From positions 1-30,656 of the IMG/VR virus record IMGVR_UViG_3300031951_000836: 30,656 nt of DNA; one strand, given 5' to 3'. Position 1 is the stretch's first letter. Every line of letters starts with the position of its first letter. This stretch comes from a virus. The notes under the pieces were generated by a model. The model was not told the origin of the DNA. It ran no database searches and saw nothing but the letters and a program-made list of their open reading frames with translations. The position numbers were made by a program, and so were the translations under genes. Shown here one piece after another: positions 9,090-16,250 of the stretch.

Positions 9090-9308
9090 CTAGGCTATTC
9101 CCTTTTTCTGAATCTCTTTAGCTCTGTTCCAAAGCTTCTTGATCATAGCAGTGTCGCTGATTTCTCTGCTTTTCATGAAATCCTCAGTCTTTTCAGGTGA
9201 CTTTGGCAGTTCATTTCCATAGTAGTCAATCATGTCTACCGCTAAAAGATCTATCTTTTCTTTCTCAGATGCTTCGTTCAAGAAATTGTCAAAAGATTGT
9301 AGTTGCAT
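9090..9308 (-). CDS. Small protein with capsid-targeting-like N-terminus (72 aa)
   Basis: The protein is 72 residues, charged and mostly helical, with no membrane segment. It begins MQLQSFDNFLNEASEKEK. This resembles the start of T4 internal head proteins (MKTYQEFIAEA), the capsid-targeting sequence that brings proteins into the prohead and is removed by the gp21 protease after an acidic residue. The rest (TEDFMKSREISDTAMIKKLW and a basic end) is not recognised. If the likeness is real, this could be a small packaged protein; otherwise it is an unknown small protein of the tail block. It starts 10 bases after the 259-aa gene. After it comes the 62-base gap with the late promoter. Confidence 0.65.
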   Translation of the reverse strand: MQLQSFDNFLNEASEKEKIDLLAVDMIDYYGNELPKSPEKTEDFMKSREISDTAMIKKLWNRAKEIQKKGIA

Positions 9309-9318
9309 AGTTTAAATT

Positions 9319-10098
9319 TTAGTCTGTGAAGAAGTAGTCTGTTCCTTCGTCTTCTTTGATTTCTGTTTCTATTTCTTTCAATTCATCAACGCCTTCAGAT
9401 TTGATATCGGCATAGTTGATTTGAATGTTACCGGGTAGATTGAAAGTGAATGTCCCTAAAATTCTACCTAGCTGCTTTTTCACCTGTGCCACGACGTATC
9501 TGATGAAGATCTCGTCGCTGAAGAGAGCACAATCGCTGATTTTTTCGTAGATGAGGAAAATCACGTTGTTTGTAGGGAGTTCTCCCATGAATCTGAATTT
9601 CTTGTTCAGATAATTATAGTTATAGGAAATCATCCCTTGCAAGTTCATTCTCGCGATGTCGATGAAATAAGCATTGATAACATAGAACATCATCTGTTCT
9701 GAACCGATACCTGCACCGTAAACGTTATTATAGATGAACTTATCAAGAGCAAAATCCGGATCCAATCCTACAAAGCTCATACCTCCGAATCCACCGTCTT
9801 CTCCAGCCCAGCCTGATATCTGATAAACCGAATTGACTGCCCATACAGAATCAGGCATCGTAATCTCTCCAGTCTTTTTGAAAGTTTCAGTGTTAAATGT
9901 GGAAGCCTTGATAGCATAGTACTTCTCTTGAACAGAGTATTCGTAATGCTTATAAAACCACATTTTAGCGTTGTTAATGATACGTATCACCTCTTCTTTA
10001 GGAATAGTGAAAGGTATCTGGCAGAAAGACGTGATCTCCTGCTGTACCTGAGCAACCAGGCTATCATAACACGCTTTCTGTTCTGCTGTCATTGCCAT
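9319..10098 (-). CDS. Probable virion structural protein, unknown (259 aa)
   Basis: The protein is 259 residues. A helical N-terminus (residues 1-60, with WFYKHYEYSVQEKYYAIK) is followed by a Gly-rich loop near 95-108 (GWAGEDGGFGGMSF). A Tyr and Asn rich core contains YNYNYLNKKFRF (about 160-171) and IFLIYEKISD. A helix (FIRYVVAQVKKQLGRILGTF) is followed by NLPGNIQINYADI and an acidic C-terminal tail. I have the impression of a well-conserved protein of large T4-like phages, but I cannot tie it to a numbered T4 product; neck and tail-completion proteins are possible. The gene is 4 bases after the 426-aa gene and 10 before the 72-aa gene, so the three form one small operon. Confidence 0.7.
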   Translation of the reverse strand: MAMTAEQKACYDSLVAQVQQEITSFCQIPFTIPKEEVIRIINNAKMWFYKHYEYSVQEKYYAIKASTFNTETFKKTGEITMPDSVWAVNSVYQISGWAGEDGGFGGMSFVGLDPDFALDKFIYNNVYGAGIGSEQMMFYVINAYFIDIARMNLQGMISYNYNYLNKKFRFMGELPTNNVIFLIYEKISDCALFSDEIFIRYVVAQVKKQLGRILGTFTFNLPGNIQINYADIKSEGVDELKEIETEIKEDEGTDYFFTD

Positions 10099-10101
10099 TC
10101 T

Positions 10102-11382
10102 TTACGCTATTTTTTCAAATGAAATTATTTCTGTCATGTCTGATATCTTAGCCTGGCGAGTTACCACCTTTCCAGATATCAATCTGCCTCCATCCATTTT
10201 TCCAGAAATGATAGAAGAAAATCCCATCACATCGCAGTCAATCAGAGAGCTGTTACTATTTAGATAACTTTGATCGAAGAAGGAATCTCTCGCTGTGCTC
10301 TTATTGAAAAGGTTTGACATGTAGATATCAGAGTTTTCAATCATACAGCTGAAGAGGTCACAGTTAGAAATGTTACCGTTGATCTTGCTGTCAAATATAT
10401 CTATGCCTTCGAAGAGATAAGCATTCTCAATGGTGGTATCTTTAATCTGAAGCTTGCCCTGATTGCTGTCATAGTTCAAAAGACCTCTGGTCATTCTAGT
10501 CTCAGATAACAGCTTGAAAACTCTATCTCTGATATAAGGATAGAGAGTGCCTACTATCTGACGATTAGTCGTTAGATCTGTCAATAGAGTAATCTCAGGA
10601 AATTCTTTAACGAAGGCTTCTATAGAAGAATACGAGTTGATGATCTTCTGATTGCTTTCTAGAATTTCTTCTAGACTTTTCTTCTCTTCTTCAGTCAGTC
10701 CCGGATTAGTAATACAGTGTCTTAGACAGTCTATTGATAGATCGATGACCTGCCAGTTCTTATCGAACTTGCTTTCATAGTCAGTACCGCCCAGATATCT
10801 AAATCGAAGAGATCCTGTATCCAAAGACGTGAAGTCGATACCGTAGTATTTTCTAAGAGGAAACGTGAAGCTGTTACTGCTCAGGCTTGACGGAGTATCA
10901 ATGTAAAATTTGCTGCTCGGGTAGATGTTCTTGATAGACTTTGATCTAGGAAATCTCTTTCTCTCTGGAAATAGCCCGTAAACGGCTGATTCGGGATAGT
11001 GTAGTATCATCTTAAGAATGTTCAATCTCGACACGTTAGGAGTTCCTAAGATGCCAAAATCTTTGAACATAATGCTGAAATTGAAATCACAATCCCACAG
11101 TGTCTTGCCTTTTCTTTGAATCCATTCAAAGACTTTTTGAGTCAAGAGACGAGCCTCAGAGTAAGGTAAGAAGCCAGAGCTGAGCCTGTACTTCTTGCTA
11201 TGCATCTGCTCTAATTTGAGAAAATCAAAGTCTGGAAGCACCGGTTCCATCAAAACGTCTGCTTTGAGAACTTTTCTGCTCGTCGCCGAGGCCAACTGCA
11301 TTCTCACCGACGTCTCTAATTCTTTAGAATAGAAATCCATTTCTAAAGAGATCATGCTAGTATATCGATCTTGTACGAACAT
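10102..11382 (-). CDS. Unknown protein with C-terminal pentapeptide/beta-helix-like repeats (426 aa)
   Basis: The protein is 426 residues. The N-terminal 300 are mixed helix and strand with many Arg, Lys and Phe residues and no known motif. Residues 308-408 change character: short repeating units with alternating hydrophobic and polar side chains (ENAYLFEGIDIFDSKING, NCDLFSCMIENSDIYMSN, FFDQSYLNSNSSLIDCDVMG). This is the pattern of pentapeptide-repeat or right-handed beta-helix proteins, where A/C/S/N-(D/N)-(L/F) turns stack. It is the first gene after the terminator that ends the S1-like gene and has a GATAAATA element 19 bases before its ATG, so it probably starts a new transcript. A structural or assembly role is inferred from its neighbours only. 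Confidence 0.7.
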   Translation of the reverse strand: MFVQDRYTSMISLEMDFYSKELETSVRMQLASATSRKVLKADVLMEPVLPDFDFLKLEQMHSKKYRLSSGFLPYSEARLLTQKVFEWIQRKGKTLWDCDFNFSIMFKDFGILGTPNVSRLNILKMILHYPESAVYGLFPERKRFPRSKSIKNIYPSSKFYIDTPSSLSSNSFTFPLRKYYGIDFTSLDTGSLRFRYLGGTDYESKFDKNWQVIDLSIDCLRHCITNPGLTEEEKKSLEEILESNQKIINSYSSIEAFVKEFPEITLLTDLTTNRQIVGTLYPYIRDRVFKLLSETRMTRGLLNYDSNQGKLQIKDTTIENAYLFEGIDIFDSKINGNISNCDLFSCMIENSDIYMSNLFNKSTARDSFFDQSYLNSNSSLIDCDVMGFSSIISGKMDGGRLISGKVVTRQAKISDMTEIISFEKIA

Positions 11383-11400
11383 TGCACATTTTGGTTGTTC

Positions 11401-11408
11401 TATTTATC
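11401..11408 (-). promoter_or_regulatory. Late-promoter-like octamer (GATAAATA)
   Basis: The minus strand reads GATAAATA, fitting the NATAAATA form of T4-type late promoters with one change from TATAAATA. It sits directly after the U-tract of the terminator at 11409-11443 and 18 bases before the ATG of the 426-aa gene, where a new promoter is expected. The same octamer also occurs by chance inside genes, so this is a candidate. Confidence 0.4.
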
Positions 11409-11443
11409 CAAAAGAAAAAGGGAGAAGATCGAACCTTCTCCCT
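11409..11443 (-). terminator. Intrinsic terminator after the S1-like gene
   Basis: On the minus strand a perfect 9-bp stem (AGGGAGAAG pairing with CTTCTCCCT, 7-base loop) is followed at once by TTTTCTTTT. This is a textbook rho-independent terminator for leftward transcription, about 30 bases after the TAA of the S1-like gene. It has a weaker T-tract on the plus strand, so it acts mainly in the gene direction. Confidence 0.85.
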
Positions 11444-11454
11444 CTTGTCTTTCA

Positions 11455-11469
11455 AGGACATTTTGTCCT
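11455..11469 (-). other. Small perfect stem-loop between S1-like stop codon and terminator
   Basis: The sequence AGGACA-TTT-TGTCCT (plus strand) forms a 6-bp stem with a 3-base loop, 5 bases after the S1-like stop codon and 11 bases before the main terminator stem. It may protect the 3' end of the transcript or bind a protein. It is too short to claim a function. Confidence 0.4.
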
Positions 11470-11474
11470 ATCGA

Positions 11475-12584
11475 TTAAGCTTTTCGAAGAACTATCTTCC
11501 TAGAAGCCTGTTCGATTTTACTAATGATAACTTCTACGTCCTCACCTTCTTTGAAGTCAGAGTCTTTAGGGAGTTGAGAAGAATGCATCAATCCAGAAAT
11601 ACCTTTTTCGATCTCTACAAAGACGCCATAGTTAGTGATTTTGACAACCTGTCCTATGACGAGCTGCTCTGGAGAAAATCTGTTCTGGATGTCATCCCAT
11701 GGAGAGACTTCTTTTTCTTTCTCAGTCAAAAGTATTTTGCTGTCTGAGATGATCTGTTTAATTCTGAATTCTACAGATCGACCTGGTTTGATCAAACCAG
11801 CTTTGAAGTCTTCTTCGCTCTTCTCTATTTCAACTACTGGAATTAGACCGGTTAAACAATCTTCAAATTCTACGAAGATACCAGCACCGCTGGTTCCTGT
11901 CACGAAACCTGTTCTCCAAGAATCTATCGTCTCTGTTACTTTTTCGATCTTAGAAGGGATCATCGTCTTCAGATAGTCTCGGTGAGAAACTACAGGGATG
12001 TCTCTTTCTTTCGAATAGTTGACAGGCACTACGATGATCTCTTTACCTAAGAGACTTGCGAAGTCTACAAGCTTGTTCATTCCGGCTAAAGAACCAGGCA
12101 TGAAACATTTGATCACATCAATCTCTACGAAGTAACCTCCGTGGATGAGTTCGGTGACTTTGGCTCTGTAACCTACTTTTTGACCGATAGAATCTACGAT
12201 CTCTTGCATCTTACGCTTGTTGATAGCATCAGTGAAGCTCGCTTCGTAGTTACCGTTATGGCCGAATTTTAATTTAACTGGAATGTGATCGCCTACTCTG
12301 AGATCTTCTAAACCTCTCTCTTTTCTCATGTTCATGTAAGCGTCTTGCTTACCGTCCAAGCTGAGAATCACATGATCAGGTCTCATTGAGATGACCTCAA
12401 GCGTTCTGATTTCGTTTTCTTGTGGTGGTTCTTTGATCTCTAATCCCTCATAGAATCTGAGGAGTTCAAGCACGTTAGAATCCTGGGAAAGGATTTTTGT
12501 TCCTCTTGGAAGATCGACCTCTACTGTTACTGTGCTGAAGGGATCTTGGTCGTCTTGTCGGAACGTTACTTTTTGTTTGGGCAT
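11475..12584 (-). CDS. Ribosomal protein S1-like RNA-binding protein, four S1 domains
   Basis: The protein is 369 residues with about 55 leading residues and four S1-type OB-folds at roughly 58-118, 136-203, 222-289 and 306-369. The last is canonical (GQVVKITNYGVFVEI, GLMHSS, FKEGEDVEVIISKIE, IVLRKA). The third has VTGTSGAGIFVEFEDCLTGL and the second TELIHGGYFVEIDVIKCFMPG; the first is divergent. Bacterial bS1 has four to six such domains and brings mRNA to the 30S subunit. I see no clear N-terminal segment of the kind E. coli S1 uses to bind uS2, so ribosome binding is unproven. A role as an RNA chaperone or translation factor for phage mRNA is inferred. The gene has its own 74-base leader and an intrinsic terminator, and lies in a block of tail genes, which is unusual. 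Confidence 0.88.
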   Translation of the reverse strand: MPKQKVTFRQDDQDPFSTVTVEVDLPRGTKILSQDSNVLELLRFYEGLEIKEPPQENEIRTLEVISMRPDHVILSLDGKQDAYMNMRKERGLEDLRVGDHIPVKLKFGHNGNYEASFTDAINKRKMQEIVDSIGQKVGYRAKVTELIHGGYFVEIDVIKCFMPGSLAGMNKLVDFASLLGKEIIVVPVNYSKERDIPVVSHRDYLKTMIPSKIEKVTETIDSWRTGFVTGTSGAGIFVEFEDCLTGLIPVVEIEKSEEDFKAGLIKPGRSVEFRIKQIISDSKILLTEKEKEVSPWDDIQNRFSPEQLVIGQVVKITNYGVFVEIEKGISGLMHSSQLPKDSDFKEGEDVEVIISKIEQASRKIVLRKA

Positions 12585-12658
12585 TAATTTTTGAGATTAA
12601 AAGGTGAATGAAATAATGAATGTGTCTAAATAATATATCTAAGTCAGAAATGTTAGCG
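12585..12658 (-). promoter_or_regulatory. A/U-rich leader of the S1-like gene, possible promoter
   Basis: This is one of the longest gaps in the window (74 bases), between the 352-aa stop codon and the S1-like ATG. The minus strand is A/T-rich with an AT block (GATATATTATTTAGA) that could hold a -10 element, then a low-G stretch with the near-repeat CATTCATT and TTTCATTC. No Shine-Dalgarno sequence is visible before the ATG. Unstructured A/U-rich leaders are typical S1 binding sites, and E. coli S1 controls its own mRNA, so autoregulation is possible. No exact late-promoter octamer is present. Confidence 0.3.
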
Positions 12659-13717
12659 TCAGAATTTTAATAGAGATTTGATCACGGTAGGCAAAAAAGT
12701 TATTGCAAATGTTAGACTGCATGCAATCAGACCAAAAATCGGAGCTACCGCTTGAAAAACTTTAGAAGCAAATTTCTTCAAATCTATTTTTTTGAGAGAA
12801 AAAACGAGATTCAAAAAGTTTTTTATGTCTGCTTTGACTTTTGCCGCTGACTCTTTTACCTTAGAAAACTTTTTAGCCAGAGCGATGAGAATAGGCTCTA
12901 GAGCTTTTTTCAAAAGATCTAAAAAAAGCTTAACTGGATTTTTTATCAAATTGCTTAAGAGCTCAAGCAGCTTTTTCACAGGATTCTTCAGAGCATCGAT
13001 AGCAAGTTTGAAAGTACTTAAAATGAAATCTATTCCAGTTTGAACGAAACTGAGCAGCAACGTTATCTGTTTTATCACCCATTCAGGGCCCTTCGCGATT
13101 TCCTTGATGATCTCAGCTACATAAGCTTTGGCGTCTTGTAGTTCTTTCTCAGCTGCAGCTATTGCTTCATTTCCGCTTTGCTTAGCTTTTGCTACTTTAG
13201 CCGTCGCTTCTGACAATATCTCTTGAGCTCTTGTTTGTGATTCTGATCCGTCGCCTTTGACTAATTTTTTGAGAGCTTTCTTTCTTTCAGCATCTTTAAT
13301 GTCGTCAATTTTACCCGATAGATTTATTTTTAGAGGACCTATCGGTAAGGTGAGAGGAAGTGCGAATTTTTTAAGCGGCTCTACGATTTTTTCAACTACA
13401 AATTGGATTATGTTAGAAACTGCTTTCTGTATCTCTTGAATGAGCTCATTGATCTTTTTCACGATCTCGGCCAACTTCGGAGGATCTGTAAGAGCAGCTT
13501 TTACTCTTTTGGCCAGATCTACGAGTTTAGCATAAGGTGACAACGCAGTAGCGTAAATTTTATCAAAGAATTCTACGATGGTAAAGATAAGATTCTCTAA
13601 TCCGGGCTCGTTCTTTCTCTTAGGATCGATTTTTACTTTCAACCCTTTATCGTTGAGACACTTTTCAAACTGCTTGATTGCAGTGTCTATTCCTTTCGTA
13701 TCTAGAAATTCTGCCAT
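12659..13717 (-). CDS. Lys-rich, all-helical tail-block protein with hydrophobic C-terminus (352 aa)
   Basis: The protein is 352 residues, rich in Lys, Ala, Leu and Ile, with long amphipathic helices through most of its length, including a coiled-coil-like Ala/Glu/Lys region at about 165-205. The last 30 residues contain a membrane-like helix (VAPIFGLIACSLTFAITFLP). The start codon overlaps the stop of the spike gene (TAATG), so the two are translationally coupled. I do not recognise the family. A membrane-active protein carried in or near the tail spike, or a small tape-measure-like or chaperone protein, are possibilities. It is far too short to be the main tape measure of a T4-like tail. 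Compared with its neighbours it is unusually Lys-rich and Asp/Asn-poor. Confidence 0.75.
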   Translation of the reverse strand: MAEFLDTKGIDTAIKQFEKCLNDKGLKVKIDPKRKNEPGLENLIFTIVEFFDKIYATALSPYAKLVDLAKRVKAALTDPPKLAEIVKKINELIQEIQKAVSNIIQFVVEKIVEPLKKFALPLTLPIGPLKINLSGKIDDIKDAERKKALKKLVKGDGSESQTRAQEILSEATAKVAKAKQSGNEAIAAAEKELQDAKAYVAEIIKEIAKGPEWVIKQITLLLSFVQTGIDFILSTFKLAIDALKNPVKKLLELLSNLIKNPVKLFLDLLKKALEPILIALAKKFSKVKESAAKVKADIKNFLNLVFSLKKIDLKKFASKVFQAVAPIFGLIACSLTFAITFLPTVIKSLLKF

Positions 13718-14511
13718 TATTCAGTTTTAGACACCTTGCTCAGCTCCAATCCTGAAAGAGGAATGATCGGTGGCCCTGTCGGAGCTCCGAGGTTACCGAG
13801 GTGGGTGTGATTATTAAATAGTTTCTGAAAAGTATTGCCCTTAATTACAGCTTCAGCAGCATTAGGTCCTAGCTCGACATTAGGTGAGCTTAGATGAGCT
13901 TTTTGAGAAGCCTTTACTGTGGCGTTCTTACATTCTATATTGACGTCTGTTCTCACTTTGATTGTCAGATTACCGTCTTTTGTCAAAATGATGACGTCGC
14001 CTCCTGCATTTTTTACCTCTATCGATTCATCAGGTTTGATGTTGATCGTGTTTTTCTTGTAGTCGAGCATCAATCCTTTGCTCTCAGTAAAGAACACTTT
14101 GACAGCCCCTTCTGTAACAGTATCGTAGATTAAAGAATGAGCATTGGTGTAGCTGTCTTTTATTTCTGCTGTGAGTTCTTCTGAGAGGTGAGCCAATGCA
14201 CTGTATTCTGGGTAGTATGGGTTACCGTTGTCGAAAGAGACGTTCACGACAGATCCAGTCTTAGGCACTGAAAAAGATCCTGAACCGCTTGAACTTCCGC
14301 CGGAAAAATAACCTCTAGGAAAAGCCCATGGAATTGAATCATCAGGGATTACGTATCTGCTAGCCGGATCATAAGGATTTTCTCTCGTGTCAAACTTACC
14401 AAAGACTCTAACGCGTACTCTGCCTAGAAGAAGAGGATCAGAATTATCTACCACTTCTCCCAGCCAAGATGTACCGACTAGGTTATCACTTATGCTATCT
14501 AAGTTTATCAT
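13717..14511 (-). CDS. Baseplate spike protein, gp5/VgrG/GpV-like, without lysozyme domain (264 aa)
   Basis: The protein is 264 residues. Residues 12-107 form the OB-fold of gp5-type spikes (WLGEVVDNSDPLLLGRVRVR, then IPWAFP at 60-65, the Gly/Ser-rich loop 68-79, VPKTGSVVNVSF and a Pro-Tyr-Tyr-Pro stretch). Residues 125-215 have the short alternating strands of the triple-stranded beta-helix (INIKPDESIEVKNAGGDVII, LTIKVRTDVNIECKNATV, VELGPNA). The end carries NNHTHLGNLGAPTGPPI, a common C-terminal signature of this family. It should trimerise below the hub and pierce the outer membrane. T4 gp5 has a lysozyme domain between the OB-fold and the helix; none is present here. The gene overlaps the 576-aa gene by 4 bases (ATGA) and the next by 1. 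Confidence 0.88.
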   Translation of the reverse strand: MINLDSISDNLVGTSWLGEVVDNSDPLLLGRVRVRVFGKFDTRENPYDPASRYVIPDDSIPWAFPRGYFSGGSSSGSGSFSVPKTGSVVNVSFDNGNPYYPEYSALAHLSEELTAEIKDSYTNAHSLIYDTVTEGAVKVFFTESKGLMLDYKKNTINIKPDESIEVKNAGGDVIILTKDGNLTIKVRTDVNIECKNATVKASQKAHLSSPNVELGPNAAEAVIKGNTFQKLFNNHTHLGNLGAPTGPPIIPLSGLELSKVSKTE

Positions 14512-16238
14512 TCAAATAAATTTTCAGCCGTTAATACAGGGCCAGGAGGGCCTCCTGATCCAAGAACGTTAGTCCTAGTCAAAGTAGGCGTAGGTATTCC
14601 ATCGTTGTTAGTTGGTCTATATGCAGGTGGCATTATTCTCTCTGTAGAAAGACTCTGAGCAGGAGCTCCAGTACCCAAAGGATTAGTCCTAACTGCTGGC
14701 TGCAAAGGATCTCCCAGGCCTACAGGGTTTGATGACACCAACGGACCCGGTTGGTCTCCAGACTCTAAAGCTCTAAACGAAGTAAAGTTTGGATTTTGAA
14801 CTCCAGTCCCTATCAGATTCTCTTGATTCAGTGGAGGCTGATTCACTCCATCAAAATTAGTAGGTTGAAAAGCTTCACTAGGCAATGTATCGCTGCTTAG
14901 AGGATCTAATTTTTCTTGAAGAACATCGTTAGGTCTAGTGAATGCACTAAATACGGTGACGTCTGGCGGTAACTGAGAATTAACAGGTCTTCTTTGACCT
15001 GCAAAAACGTCGTTAGCTCCGAGGCCTCTTCCGAGTCTAGTGGTTAAATTGTTAGCGGCATTAGTCAAGAGAGATTCTCCGAATCTTACAACACCGTCAG
15101 CGCTTAGAAGAGTACTTACAGTGTTTAAAACGCCTAGAGGGTTCTTGATGCCCATTTGTTTAGCCTTATTGATCAAGGCGTCGCCGACTCTAGATTTTAC
15201 AGCTCCGGCGAGACTAGCCAGTACTCTTCTGCTAGCAGCTTGAAGAGCAGATTCTTGTCTACCTAAACGGGTGTTATCACCACGTGATAAACTATCACCG
15301 CTGAGGTCACCCTCAAGAGTCGAATATCTGTTTACTTCACTTACTTTTTCGTATTTGAATCCTATTTTAGACTGTGCAGCTGTTTTTTCTCCAGCATTAT
15401 TGAAAGCAGTAAAGACTGATGAAGCTGTTTCTGGAGTAAATTCGCAGAAATCTAAATTGAAAACTACTTGAGAGCAGTTATCATTGACCCAGAGAGACAC
15501 CGGATCATCTTGTTCTCCACTAGCTATTAAATTCAAGGTTGCTGCGTTGAAGAGACCTGATGCAGTGCTAGGAGAAACGAAATTAGTCTGTCCAAAGTTA
15601 GAACTCGTATCTGACTGTTGTGATCTAATGATGTCAGTCAGAGTCTTGAATCTTCTAATCTCTTGGACTATTATCGTACATTTGAATTTTCTGAGGTTAG
15701 CTGGAACTATCTCACGTCTACCGTTAGTATCGAAGACTATCTTTCTGTAGAGATCCATGATAGCTGTCATTCTCATGTCTAGAGATTCTAGACAAGCGAT
15801 TCCTATCTTAGCATCGTCTCCACCCATATAAGGATCTTTGAGATCTGTAGCTATGTTCCAACATCTGTCCAGGCCTTCTATCGATTGAAAGACGTAAGGC
15901 TTATTGTTTTGTAGATACTGAAGACTGTTAACGAATATCTTTAGGAGCTCTGCTCTCTGTGGGGAGACTTCAGAAAGATATTTGTAAGCATAATCGCCTT
16001 CTATTGCATTGTCGTCAGAGACGAAAAGAAGAGGAGAATTTACAAAGTCGAAAAAGATGCTGAAACCTAGATAGGTTGGATCATCTAAAACTTTATTGAC
16101 AACGCTGCCGCCGTTAGGTTGCCCAGATCCAGAAAAAACAGGCGCTTTGTTATCGACAAAACCCTTTACCACTCTGTCAGCAAAGCCAGAGGTTGGGTTC
16201 CTTCTGTTAGGATCTAGTATCTGTCCAGGTAGTGGCAT
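14508..16238 (-). CDS. Baseplate hub/tube-initiator-like protein with repetitive Pro-rich C-terminus (576 aa)
   Basis: The protein is 576 residues. Residues 50-310 look like a tail-tube-type fold: helix and strands with a Gly-Arg-Arg loop (FDTNGRREIVPANLRKFKC, about 168-186), a strand IIVQEIRRFKT, and later VVFNLDFCEFTPE, the kind of strand pair seen in tube and tube-initiator proteins. Residues 310-430 are Ala, Leu and Arg rich. The last 150 or so are low-complexity with repeated units, including PTNFDGVNQPPL and PTNNDGIPTPTL and four copies of an N-x-x-G-x-G pattern. The gene lies between the gp27-like hub (12-base gap) and the spike (4-base overlap). A role like T4 gp48/gp54 (baseplate-to-tube joint) or an extended hub is inferred. 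The family is not certain. Confidence 0.7.
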   Translation of the reverse strand: MPLPGQILDPNRRNPTSGFADRVVKGFVDNKAPVFSGSGQPNGGSVVNKVLDDPTYLGFSIFFDFVNSPLLFVSDDNAIEGDYAYKYLSEVSPQRAELLKIFVNSLQYLQNNKPYVFQSIEGLDRCWNIATDLKDPYMGGDDAKIGIACLESLDMRMTAIMDLYRKIVFDTNGRREIVPANLRKFKCTIIVQEIRRFKTLTDIIRSQQSDTSSNFGQTNFVSPSTASGLFNAATLNLIASGEQDDPVSLWVNDNCSQVVFNLDFCEFTPETASSVFTAFNNAGEKTAAQSKIGFKYEKVSEVNRYSTLEGDLSGDSLSRGDNTRLGRQESALQAASRRVLASLAGAVKSRVGDALINKAKQMGIKNPLGVLNTVSTLLSADGVVRFGESLLTNAANNLTTRLGRGLGANDVFAGQRRPVNSQLPPDVTVFSAFTRPNDVLQEKLDPLSSDTLPSEAFQPTNFDGVNQPPLNQENLIGTGVQNPNFTSFRALESGDQPGPLVSSNPVGLGDPLQPAVRTNPLGTGAPAQSLSTERIMPPAYRPTNNDGIPTPTLTRTNVLGSGGPPGPVLTAENLFE

Positions 16239-16250
16239 GTCTTCTATTTT

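Noticed and set aside
9086-9098. Small inverted repeat ATAGC-TAG-GCTAT at the stop of the 72-aa gene
   Set aside because: The stem has only 5 bp and no T-tract follows on the minus strand, so a terminator is not supported.
12659-13717. 352-aa helical protein as the tail tape measure
   Set aside because: It is far too short for a T4-type tail (about 0.15 nm per residue would give near 50 nm), and it lies after the spike instead of before the hub.
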